From an uncultured Pseudomonadales bacterium (GTDB lineage Bacteria > Pseudomonadota > Gammaproteobacteria > Pseudomonadales > Cellvibrionaceae), in assembly GCA_947494095.1 (NCBI GenBank), contig CANLTI010000029.1:1-61103 (forward strand): a stretch of 61,103 nt of DNA, in the 5' to 3' direction. The translations under genes were made by a program, and so were the position numbers. Positions 1 through 7,034 of this stretch are shown piece by piece; position 1 is the stretch's first letter; each line of letters starts with the position of its first letter. The notes under the pieces were generated by a model. It was not told the origin of the DNA and searched no databases. It worked only from the letters and a program-made list of their open reading frames with translations.

Positions 1-27
1 AGTCATGGCCTCCGCGATTGACGATGA

Positions 28-786
28 CTATAGAGCAAAAATTCTACTATCTGCCTGATTATTACTAGGAGGCCCTGCAGTGAAGCCACTATTACTTACG
101 AATAGGCCTCTTGACCAAGCAGCCTTATCTTGAACTTTAGCGTTGAATGATCGCAAATCAGCTGCGCTTACTTGCAAGTTGGTCCACTTTGCCTCAAGAA
201 GATACGTTTCCCCGTCAAGCTCGAAGCTCCCATCAATTTGCTCTCCGAGCACACGGAAAGATGCTCTACCAGACATCCCGCTAACATCAAACAGTTTTTT
301 GAGAAAGGACTCAAACGCGTAGCCTCTAGGGTGGGGATCTTTATCCGCTAATTCCATCAAAGATTTTAGTAACTCTTTGGCTGTACTTTCATCAATTGTT
401 TCATTATGTAAAACGAACGATGATTTACTGGTATTCGCAGATGCTTTTCCGCCAAGGCGAACTAAGAGGTCATTAAACTCTGAGACTAACTCTGGCTTTT
501 GTTCTTCTATGCTCGCTCGTTTCCGCTTAGTCTCACGATATTCCCATAGCGAAGTTAGCACCCTAAAAACATCTTCTGTCTTGGTTTGCTTTAAATAACT
601 TCGGAGCCTTTTCCCTTTACTTTTACCTTTATCACAGTACCTATCATCGTCGATGTTTATTCCTAGCTCATCATTAAAAAAATCGGTGTAGGTTTGATTA
701 GAGAAATCTAAAACACAACCGCCTCCCATTTCAAAAATGTAATCTAGTAAATCAAAATCTAATTTTTTAAGCGTATATGTACTCAT
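28..786 (-). CDS. PD-(D/E)XK restriction-endonuclease-like protein (Mrr-like), possibly C-terminally truncated
   Basis: 252 residues. The C-terminal third carries a nuclease-like core: a helix (YAFESFLKKLFD), then EQIDGSF, then LLEAKW, which together give the D-x(n)-E-x-K active-site pattern of Mrr-type PD-(D/E)XK nucleases, followed by RGLFVSNSGFT. The N-terminal 140 residues are charged and unrecognised. Such enzymes cleave DNA, often modified or foreign. Related proteins usually continue for some 25-35 residues after the SGFT strand; here the frame stops about 18 residues later, so truncation is possible. No methylase is visible. It lies near a toxin-antitoxin-chaperone operon, which suggests a small defence patch. 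Fold assignment is fairly sure; substrate and activity are unknown. Confidence 0.7.
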   Translation of the reverse strand: MSTYTLKKLDFDLLDYIFEMGGGCVLDFSNQTYTDFFNDELGINIDDDRYCDKGKSKGKRLRSYLKQTKTEDVFRVLTSLWEYRETKRKRASIEEQKPELVSEFNDLLVRLGGKASANTSKSSFVLHNETIDESTAKELLKSLMELADKDPHPRGYAFESFLKKLFDVSGMSGRASFRVLGEQIDGSFELDGETYLLEAKWTNLQVSAADLRSFNAKVQDKAAWSRGLFVSNSGFTAGPPSNNQADSRIFAL

Positions 787-1031
787 AGATATTCTTTATT
801 ATGGTATTAGTATCGATTTCTAAGGTTGCCTAACAACTTATTAGGCAGAGTTAATGACGGCCAATCCGTCTATTTCTTATAAAGTAAAGATTACCATCCC
901 CATAATCCCCATAATCCCCATGACAACACCTCCATAGGCTGCACCAGACGGTATTATTAGACCGGAACATGCCCTGATTTGCAGACACAACCATACTTTA
1001 ATTGCAAATGCTAGCATCCACAAAAAAGCCT

Positions 1032-1117
1032 CACTTCAGCCTTTCAAAACCCTGCTAGGCAGGATGCCTTGCGGGAGCTACAGGGATGTATTTATGCGCT
1101 TTTGAAAGGCTGGAGTG
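1032..1117. repeat. 86-bp hairpin repeat, copy 1
   Basis: The ends are an 18-bp imperfect inverted repeat (CACTTCAGCCTTTCAAAA against its complement, one mismatch), and the interior has further short pairing (CCCTG/CAGGG). A nearly identical copy lies at 1461-1546; only two or three positions differ. The size and palindromic form resemble REP-like or miniature element repeats. No coding capacity. Confidence 0.8.
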
Positions 1118-1164
1118 GGGCGGCCTCGATGCCTCAATATCATTTAACAAGCATGTGCCGGCCC

Positions 1165-1199
1165 AAAAAAAAGCCTACATCCCTCACAGAATATAAACC
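1165..1199 (-). terminator. Rho-independent terminator-like hairpin related to the nrdA terminator
   Basis: On the minus strand a 12-bp stem (5' arm complement of 1188-1199, 3' arm complement of 1172-1183, several G-U pairs) closes a GUGA loop and is followed by eight U residues. It resembles the nrdA terminator at 3264-3299 in sequence and structure. It lies about 450 bp downstream of the chaperone gene. Confidence 0.6.
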
Positions 1200-1460
1200 T
1201 ATTAAGTATAGTCAACTTAATGACACTTGCCTCTAAACGATCAAATATCCCCCAAAAATCTAAATCACCGCTGCCGCAAGGCCGGCTAGGTTTCGCATTG
1301 TTTTGGCGTCTTTATTAACCAGTACATCATCATTAATTTTGAGTGCAATGCTTTTGAGAATATCTGAGGTTGTTGCTATGTTTGAGAGGTGTTTGATTTT
1401 GCCGGTGCCAGCGCTCGCAAATTCTTAACTCACCCAGCTTGCCAGCGCACAAAATAGCTC

Positions 1461-1546
1461 CACTTCAGCCTTTCAAAACCCTGCTAGGCAGGATGCCTTG
1501 CGGGAGCTGCAGGGATGTATTTATGCGTTTTTGAAAGGCTGGAGTG
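1461..1546. repeat. 86-bp hairpin repeat, copy 2
   Basis: Same element as 1032-1117 in the same orientation, with CTGCA replacing CTACA and GCGTT replacing GCGCT. Similarity continues a few bases beyond both ends (a GGCCTC motif follows each). It ends about 110 bp from the chaperone gene's stop codon. Confidence 0.8.
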
Positions 1547-1655
1547 GGTCGGCCTCAGGCAAAACGAGTACCTGTCTCAGCTAAATTGCAGGATGATTAT
1601 TACGTCACCTTGAAAGAGATGGTTATAAGAGGTTATCCAAGCAGGTTCCGCATAC

Positions 1656-2165
1656 TCATTTAGATTCTGGAGTTTGATTGCCTTTTGGGCTACCCGCACC
1701 ATTTTTTGTAAATTGAACCGTTGGCAGTATTACTCTTGGGAGACGGAGGCGTTCACATTGAGAGCTTAAGTATTCGCGCCAATAAGGCCATACGTGAAAG
1801 CTTGCATTTTTTAGTGAAAACTCGTCAATGGACTCTTGATGAAGCTCTTCATTTATTTGGTATTCCACTATAAAATCAGCTTCAATTTGAGCTTCTACTT
1901 CAGGGGCCCTGCCATCTTCTGCTTCGGGACTTATCCATCTCGTCCCCATCTTAATTAGAATTCGCAGTAGGGTTGTTTCGCTGTTAACTTTAATTAAGGA
2001 ACTTTGGGCAACTAAATGCATTTGCTGAATTATTAGACCTTCTAGATTTTGTGAGAATTTAGGGTCAAATTGCTCACGGCATTTTGATTCTGTGGCGCGT
2101 ATATACACATCATATATGCTGAGGCTGTCGACGGCTTTTTGCAGGGTGCTGCTGATCTTAGGCAT
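1656..2165 (-). CDS. SecB-like chaperone of a toxin-antitoxin-chaperone (TAC) operon
   Basis: 169 residues. The C-terminal part (FHVWPYWREYLSSQC...LRLPRVILPTVQF) matches the SecB-family strand and helix that reads WPY/F-RE-x-LP in TAC chaperones. The N-terminal half is helix and strand with no motif I can name. Third gene of an operon transcribed leftwards; its start overlaps the antitoxin's end by 8 bp. In described TAC systems (for example M. tuberculosis Rv1957 with HigBA1) the SecB-like protein binds a C-terminal tail of the antitoxin and keeps it folded and protected from proteolysis, so chaperone loss or diversion frees the toxin. It is unlikely to be the housekeeping SecB, given this context and divergent sequence. 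Confidence 0.85.
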   Translation of the reverse strand: MPKISSTLQKAVDSLSIYDVYIRATESKCREQFDPKFSQNLEGLIIQQMHLVAQSSLIKVNSETTLLRILIKMGTRWISPEAEDGRAPEVEAQIEADFIVEYQINEELHQESIDEFSLKNASFHVWPYWREYLSSQCERLRLPRVILPTVQFTKNGAGSPKGNQTPESK

Positions 2166-2688
2166 AGAGTTCAGTCTTCTGCTCGAATTTTTTGCTTCTA
2201 ATTAAAGTGCAATCATGTTCGATTTCTGGTTTCTTAACGGTTGCAGTAGTTTTATATACCGGCTCAAGTTGTGTTTTGATGTTTGCTTTATTTAGTAGGG
2301 CTTTAAATGCGGCTGGCACCTCCATTGCCAATCGAAATAGCTTGTCCATTGCTTCTGATTGTATAACATCATCACTTTCATATTTTGAAAAGGCTACTTT
2401 TCCGCCTCCAAAAACTTTAGCGCAATCCGCTTGGGTGAGGCGCCATTGTTCGCGCTGCACTCTTATTTCGCGACCTTTGAGTAAAAATTGAGCTTCTTTT
2501 TTGAAGCTATTCATTGCGCGTTTGTTGTTGCGCGCATCAATGGTCGTCGCTTGCTCGCTGCCGCAGCAATTGCAAATAGAATATTGGCTATATATTGACC
2601 CCTTTTGATGCAGGTGCGTAACCTGAATCCTCTCTGTTTGCGTATCAAGCTCACCTGTTTCGCAAATCGGGCATAAATTTAAAGTCAT
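2158..2688 (-). CDS. mqsA: MqsA-family antitoxin with extended C-terminus
   Basis: 176 residues. An N-terminal zinc-binding module (CPIC at about 7-10, a second CNCCG cluster near 39-43) precedes an Xre-type helix-turn-helix (LTQADCAKVFGGGKVAFSKYESDD, about 84-107). This two-domain layout is typical of MqsA/YgiT antitoxins, which neutralise the toxin and repress their own operon through the HTH. E. coli MqsA is about 131 residues; the extra ~45 residues here are a candidate chaperone-addiction tail for the SecB-like partner encoded next. The start has an AAGG ribosome site and lies 18 bp after the toxin stop. Gene order toxin-antitoxin-chaperone is as in described TAC systems. Confidence 0.9.
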   Translation of the reverse strand: MTLNLCPICETGELDTQTERIQVTHLHQKGSIYSQYSICNCCGSEQATTIDARNNKRAMNSFKKEAQFLLKGREIRVQREQWRLTQADCAKVFGGGKVAFSKYESDDVIQSEAMDKLFRLAMEVPAAFKALLNKANIKTQLEPVYKTTATVKKPEIEHDCTLIRSKKFEQKTELYA

Positions 2689-2706
2689 AGTTACTGCCTT
2701 GATGTT

Positions 2707-3129
2707 TTAGGTGTGGCACGAGACTAGGAGTAAAATTTTTCCGGTTTTACCGATTGCAAATTTTACATAGTACTCAATGCGCATGTTTTTCTTTGCATAC
2801 TGTACCCATTCGCTTCTGAATAGCTGGTAAGCATCACATGCAGCCCAAGGGCCTGCTGGCTTTTGGGTGCACCATTGAGAGTTCTTATACGTTCCGTTGG
2901 TTATTGCGTCCTTAATGAGGGTTCGGACATCAGACTTGTCAAGCGATAGGCACTCTATGTCCTGAATACAGCGTCTAGTCCAAGGGATTGTATTCTCATC
3001 TCCTTCTTTAAGGATCTCTAAAATACGGGCAGTATTGTAGAGCGGGACTTCAGAAATAATGCGGTTTTTATCGTTAGAGGTTGGTGCTTTACCTTCATAG
3101 GCGCTTATGTTACTCGAATTATTTACCAT
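2707..3129 (-). CDS. mqsR: MqsR-like toxin (probable mRNA interferase)
   Basis: 140 residues. The C-terminal half (PWAACDAYQLFRSEWVQ...RIEYYVKFAIGKTGKILLLVSCH) resembles the conserved strand-rich core of MqsR-family RelE/BrnT-like ribonuclease toxins (E. coli MqsR has VYLKITVIHDVLIVSFK in the corresponding place). MqsR toxins cleave mRNA, mostly at GC-containing sites. It is about 40 residues longer than E. coli MqsR because of an N-terminal extension rich in Asn and Ser. First gene of the TAC operon, with palindromes overlapping and preceding the start codon. Toxin identity is well supported by context; catalytic residues were not mapped. Confidence 0.82.
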   Translation of the reverse strand: MVNNSSNISAYEGKAPTSNDKNRIISEVPLYNTARILEILKEGDENTIPWTRRCIQDIECLSLDKSDVRTLIKDAITNGTYKNSQWCTQKPAGPWAACDAYQLFRSEWVQYAKKNMRIEYYVKFAIGKTGKILLLVSCHT

Positions 3130-3171
3130 AATGGTATATTTTTCCAGTTTATTTCCTATTTTTTTATAGGA
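3124..3171 (-). promoter_or_regulatory. Candidate operator palindromes of the TAC operon
   Basis: TACCATAATGGTA (3124-3136) is a perfect palindrome overlapping the toxin start codon, and TCCTAT-N6-ATAGGA (3154-3171) lies just upstream. MqsA-type antitoxins bind short inverted repeats in their own promoters, so these are reasonable autoregulation sites. The sequences differ from the E. coli mqsRA operator. Confidence 0.5.
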
Positions 3172-3263
3172 TTCAGAGTTTTAAAGCCTAGAGGTGCTCT
3201 GTTTTAGATTGAGTATATTGCTGTCACCCACTCAAAAGTTGTCTAGGTTGAAATCTAAACCCC

Positions 3264-3299
3264 AAAAAAAAGGCCTATACCCCTTGCGGAATATAAACC
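3264..3299 (-). terminator. Rho-independent terminator of nrdA
   Basis: On the minus strand a 12-bp stem (arms 3288-3299 and 3272-3283, with G-U pairs) closes a GCAA GNRA tetraloop and is followed by eight U residues. It lies 30 bp past the nrdA stop codon. A diverged relative is at 1165-1199. Confidence 0.8.
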
Positions 3300-3329
3300 T
3301 CTTTGGTGTAGCTAACGAGCTAGCTCACC

Positions 3330-6242
3330 TTATTGGCAAGCCTCGCAATCTGGCTCGTCTATTGAGCAGGCCATTGGGACCGGAGCGGCTTGTGGCTCGG
3401 CTTGGGCGGCAGCGGGGGCTGCGTTTTGGCTTTGGCTATCGGAAGATACTGCGTTGTGGCTGCCGCGCTCGACGGTTGACTTCTCGGCACTTGATGCCGC
3501 TAAGGCGCGCAAGTAGTAAGTGGTTTTAAGGCCGCTGTACCATGCCATACGATAAGTAATATCGAGTTTTTTGCCGTTGGCGCCTGCAATATATAAGTTA
3601 AGGCTTTGTGCTTGGTCAATCCATTTTTGGCGACGTGATGCAGCCTCGACCAACCAGCGTGGCTCAACCTCAAAGGCGGTGGCATACATGGTTTTTAAGT
3701 CTTCGGGTACGCGGTCAATTTTGAGTAGCGAGCCTTCGTAATACTTAAGGTCGTTAATCATGACGTTATCCCACAGGCCACGGTCTTTAAGGTCGTTGAC
3801 CAAGTAAGGGTTAACCACGGTAAACTCGCCCGAAAGGTTCGATTTAACATACAAGTTTTGGTAGGTTGGCTCGATACTTTGGCTAACACCGGTAATGTTG
3901 GCAATTGTTGCGGTGGGGGCAATGGCCATTACGTTGGAGTTACGCATACCTTGGGTTTTTACGGTTTCACGTAAAGCGGCCCAATCTAAGCGCTCGGTTT
4001 TATCCATTTTAATGTACTTAGCGCCACGGTTTTCTTCTAATAGCTTGATCGAATCAATTGGCAAAATGCCTTTGCTCCACAACGAGCCATCAAAGGTGCC
4101 GTAGCTACCGCGCTCGGCGGCCAGTTGGCTAGACGCGGCAATAGCGTTATAGCTAACAAGCTCCATCGACACATCGGCAAACTCAACGGCCTCTTTGCTG
4201 CTATAGGCAATACCTTGCTTATAAAGCGCATCTTGGAAGCCCATAATACCTAAGCCTACAGGGCGATGGCGCATATTGCTGGTGCGTGCGGCCGGCACGC
4301 TGTAATAGTTAATGTCGATAACGTTATCGAGCATACGTACAGCGGTTTTGATGGTAGCGGCCATTTTTTCTTTGTCGAGCTTGCCATCGACCACATGTTG
4401 CGCCAAGTTAACCGAGCCTAAGTTACATACGGCGATTTCTTCGTTAGCTTTGGTATTGAGCGTAATCTCGGTACACAAGTTTGACGAATGAATTACACCG
4501 GCGTGCTGCTGCGGGCTACGCAAGTTACAGGCATCTTTAAAGGTGATCCACGGGTGGCCTGTTTCAAACAACATACCGAGCATTTTGCGCCATAAATCGA
4601 GCGCGCGAACGGTTTTGAATTGCTTGATTTCGCCATTGGCGGCCATGGTTTCGTACTCTTCGTAGCGCTCTTCAAACGCTTTACCAAAAAGATCGTGTAA
4701 CTCGGGTGTTTCGTGTGGTGAGAAGAGTGTCCATTGCTCGTCTTCGAACATGCGCTTCATGAATAAATCAGGCACCCAGTTGGCGGTGTTCATATCATGG
4801 GTGCGGCGACGATCATCACCGGTGTTTTTGCGCAGATCTAAAAATTCTTCTATGTCTAAATGCCAGGTTTCGAGGTAGGCACATACAGCCCCTTTACGCT
4901 TACCGCCTTGGTTAACGGCAACCGCTGTATCGTTAGCCACCTTCAAAAAAGGTACAACGCCTTGTGAGCGACCGTTGGTGCCCTTGATATAGGCGCCGAG
5001 TGAGCGTACAGGCGTCCAGTCATTACCTAGACCGCCGGCAAACTTACTGAGCAAGGCGTTATCTTGCATAGCGCCGTAAATGCCGTGTAAGTCATCGGGG
5101 ATGGTGGTGAGGTAGCACGATGATAACTGCGGGCGCAAAGTGCCGGCGTTAAAGAGTGTAGGGGTTGAGCTCATGTAATCGAAGGAGCTTAATAGGCGGT
5201 AAAACTCGATAGCGCGTTCGTTCTTTTCTTCTTCGCGCTCAGCAAGGCCCATCGCAATACGCATAAAGAATATTTGCGGTAATTCGATGCGGACATCATC
5301 GCTGTGAATAAAGTAACGGTCGTACAGAGTTTGCAAGCCTAAGTAAGTAAACTGCAAATCGCGCTCGGCGATTAAGGCGTTGCCTAAAAGCTCGAGGTCA
5401 AAGTCTTGGAGTTTAGGGTCTAAAAGCTCTAGCGCTATGCCTTTTTCGATGTATGTCGGTAGCGCTTCGGTGTAGTAGGCGCTCATTTCGCTTTGTGTTG
5501 CTTTGCTGGCGATGCCTAAAAAGCCGAGTGCTTCGGTGCGTAATTTGTCGAGCAATAAGCGTGATGTGGCATAGGTGTATTGCGGCTCACGCTCAACGAG
5601 GGTGCGCGCAGAAATAACGAGCGAGGTATTGACGTCGTCGTCGGTGACGCCGTCATATAGGTTGCGCAACGCCTCGGTAAGAATGGCGCTAGGGTCGGTA
5701 TTTTGAAGGCCAGCGCACGCTTCGGTCACCAAGGTGTTGAGGCGTATAATATCAAGCGGCTTTAGGCTGCCGTCTGCTTGCTTAACGTTAATGTCGGGGT
5801 ATTTAAACTCGGTGCGGCTAAGGCTTTTTTGCGCTTCACGCAATTTGGCGCGCTCGGTGCGGTAAATGACATAGTCGCGGGCGACTTTGTGCTCGCCGGC
5901 ACGCATTAAAATTAACTCGACTTGATCTTGTATTTCTTCGATGTGGATAGTACCGCCAGAAGGCATGCGGCGACGAAACGTTGAACTGATTTGATGGGTG
6001 AGCTTTTCGACGGTTTCGTGAATACGGCTTGAGGCTGCTGCCACGCCGCCTTCAACAGCCAAGAAGGCTTTGGTCATGGCGATGCTGATTTGGTCATCGT
6101 TGTAAGGTACAACCGTACCGTTGCGCTTGATAACGCGCAGCTGCCCTGGGGTGTGTGCGGCGATATTGCTAGACGCAGTGGCGCCGGTGGTTTTGCTGCT
6201 TGTGGCAGATACGGGTTGTGATGATGGCGCATCAGTTTGCAT
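3330..6242 (-). CDS. nrdA: Ribonucleoside-diphosphate reductase class Ia, alpha subunit
   Basis: 970 residues. It reduces ribonucleoside diphosphates to deoxy forms with a NrdB radical partner. An N-terminal ATP-cone (VIKRNGTVVPYNDDQI, about 37-130) is followed by a second cone-like segment (about 150-240), giving the double-cone layout known from Pseudomonas aeruginosa NrdA (963 residues) and absent from E. coli NrdA. The catalytic segments are visible: SSCYLTT, HSSNLCTEI (the N-C-E radical site) and AVCNLGSVNL. The C-terminal tail ends CSIDEPDCEACQ, whose paired cysteines re-reduce the active site. A clear AGGAGAG ribosome site precedes the ATG. No nrdB is in the window. A DnaA box and a long palindrome lie upstream. 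Confidence 0.98.
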   Translation of the reverse strand: MQTDAPSSQPVSATSSKTTGATASSNIAAHTPGQLRVIKRNGTVVPYNDDQISIAMTKAFLAVEGGVAAASSRIHETVEKLTHQISSTFRRRMPSGGTIHIEEIQDQVELILMRAGEHKVARDYVIYRTERAKLREAQKSLSRTEFKYPDINVKQADGSLKPLDIIRLNTLVTEACAGLQNTDPSAILTEALRNLYDGVTDDDVNTSLVISARTLVEREPQYTYATSRLLLDKLRTEALGFLGIASKATQSEMSAYYTEALPTYIEKGIALELLDPKLQDFDLELLGNALIAERDLQFTYLGLQTLYDRYFIHSDDVRIELPQIFFMRIAMGLAEREEEKNERAIEFYRLLSSFDYMSSTPTLFNAGTLRPQLSSCYLTTIPDDLHGIYGAMQDNALLSKFAGGLGNDWTPVRSLGAYIKGTNGRSQGVVPFLKVANDTAVAVNQGGKRKGAVCAYLETWHLDIEEFLDLRKNTGDDRRRTHDMNTANWVPDLFMKRMFEDEQWTLFSPHETPELHDLFGKAFEERYEEYETMAANGEIKQFKTVRALDLWRKMLGMLFETGHPWITFKDACNLRSPQQHAGVIHSSNLCTEITLNTKANEEIAVCNLGSVNLAQHVVDGKLDKEKMAATIKTAVRMLDNVIDINYYSVPAARTSNMRHRPVGLGIMGFQDALYKQGIAYSSKEAVEFADVSMELVSYNAIAASSQLAAERGSYGTFDGSLWSKGILPIDSIKLLEENRGAKYIKMDKTERLDWAALRETVKTQGMRNSNVMAIAPTATIANITGVSQSIEPTYQNLYVKSNLSGEFTVVNPYLVNDLKDRGLWDNVMINDLKYYEGSLLKIDRVPEDLKTMYATAFEVEPRWLVEAASRRQKWIDQAQSLNLYIAGANGKKLDITYRMAWYSGLKTTYYLRALAASSAEKSTVERGSHNAVSSDSQSQNAAPAAAQAEPQAAPVPMACSIDEPDCEACQ

Positions 6243-6534
6243 TCAATAGCTCTCCTAATTAAGTGCCGCTTGGGTAGCACTTATAATTTAATATTCCAAT
6301 ACCAACACGGTGTAATGGTGCTGCATCTGTTTGCGTTTTGCTTTGGCTGTTGGCCCTGCGGGCCATGCCCTAAAAATGGGCAGAAGCGCAGCGCCTGCAT
6401 TCGTAAATAATGGCAGGGCTAGGCAAAAAACAGCAATAAAAAGTTATGCAGTGCCAGTCAGTGTTTCTATGCGACAAGTGCTTAACGTGGTTTTTAAACC
6501 GCTTAGCGCGAGTTTTTAACCCCCTCACAAAAGT

Positions 6535-6553
6535 GTGTACATTAAATGTACAC
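6535..6553. promoter_or_regulatory. Perfect 19-bp palindrome upstream of nrdA
   Basis: GTGTACATTAAATGTACAC is a 9-bp perfect inverted repeat around a single central A. It lies about 290 bp before the nrdA start in a 790-bp intergenic stretch. It looks like a dimeric repressor or activator operator; I do not recognise the regulator. It does not fit the NrdR-box pattern. Confidence 0.5.
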
Positions 6554-6722
6554 TAGCGATGCAAAAAGGCGCATGTAGACTAAGGGTATAAACTGAGTGG
6601 TTTGTGCAAAAAACACCACATGTTGGGGTTGGGCTGAAAACGAGCTACAAGATAAAGTGATTTTGACAAAGTTGCAATAGTGAAAAGCAGGGGGCAAAGT
6701 GTGAGTAAATTGTGGACGCCAT

Positions 6723-6731
6723 TGTGGATAA
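6723..6731 (-). promoter_or_regulatory. DnaA box upstream of nrdA
   Basis: The minus strand reads TTATCCACA, an exact match to the high-affinity DnaA box; a half-match (TGTGGA) lies at 6711-6716. E. coli nrdAB is regulated by DnaA, so a role at nrdA is plausible, although this site is about 480 bp from the start codon. The rest of 6243-7034 shows no gene. Confidence 0.45.
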
Positions 6732-6829
6732 GTACCTGTAAACCAAGCGCTCTGCGGGGTGTGACGCGATTGGAATTTAGTGAACGCGCTAAAGATGGAA
6801 TTGTTTTATTTTGGCTAGTTTAATATGCC

Positions 6830-6867
6830 AAAAAAGCCTTAGCTTTTTGCTGAAAAAGTCAAGGCTT
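6830..6867 (-). terminator. Rho-independent terminator of the lptE-holA unit
   Basis: On the minus strand a 15-bp stem with two mismatches (complements of AAGCCTTAGCTTTTT and AAAAAGTCAAGGCTT) is followed by six U residues. It lies about 165 bp past the holA stop codon. Confidence 0.7.
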
Positions 6868-7034
6868 GTGATGTCGATGTTTAGATGACTTTAGCGCCTT
6901 TATTATTGCGTTAGTGCTTGTAATGGGCGCCCCAATTGTTGTAGAGGCGACGAGCGTGTGGCTTGAGGCTTTTTGTGGGTATGGGTCTGTGAGCTTGGTG
7001 GGTTGGTGCGCTGGAGTTGAGGGTGCGTGTACGC

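Larger units (their letters stand above)
787..1655. other. Non-coding stretch of about 870 bp with repeats
   Basis: No convincing gene on either strand. It holds a 7-bp-arm inverted repeat (827-847, TGCCTAA/TTAGGCA) just upstream of the nuclease gene, a short tandem of ATAATCCCC units (about 902-930), two copies of an 86-bp hairpin repeat, and a terminator-like hairpin at 1165-1199. The rest shows no recognisable feature. Confidence 0.6.

Noticed and set aside
827..847. Integron attC-like motif (GCCTAAC...TTAGGC).
   Set aside because: The hairpin is too short and lacks the R/L box layout and integrase; it is a plain inverted repeat.
1032..1546. CRISPR repeats.
   Set aside because: Only two copies, 86 bp long, self-complementary, with a 343-bp spacer and no cas genes.
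2192..2491. A 99-residue plus-strand frame inside mqsA.
   Set aside because: Antisense shadow of the well-supported antitoxin gene.
6331..6519. A 62-residue frame upstream of nrdA.
   Set aside because: Low-complexity basic sequence with no ribosome site or family resemblance.
6243..6700. NrdR boxes upstream of nrdA.
   Set aside because: No pair of ACAC-x-ATAT-type sites was found; only the unrelated 19-bp palindrome.
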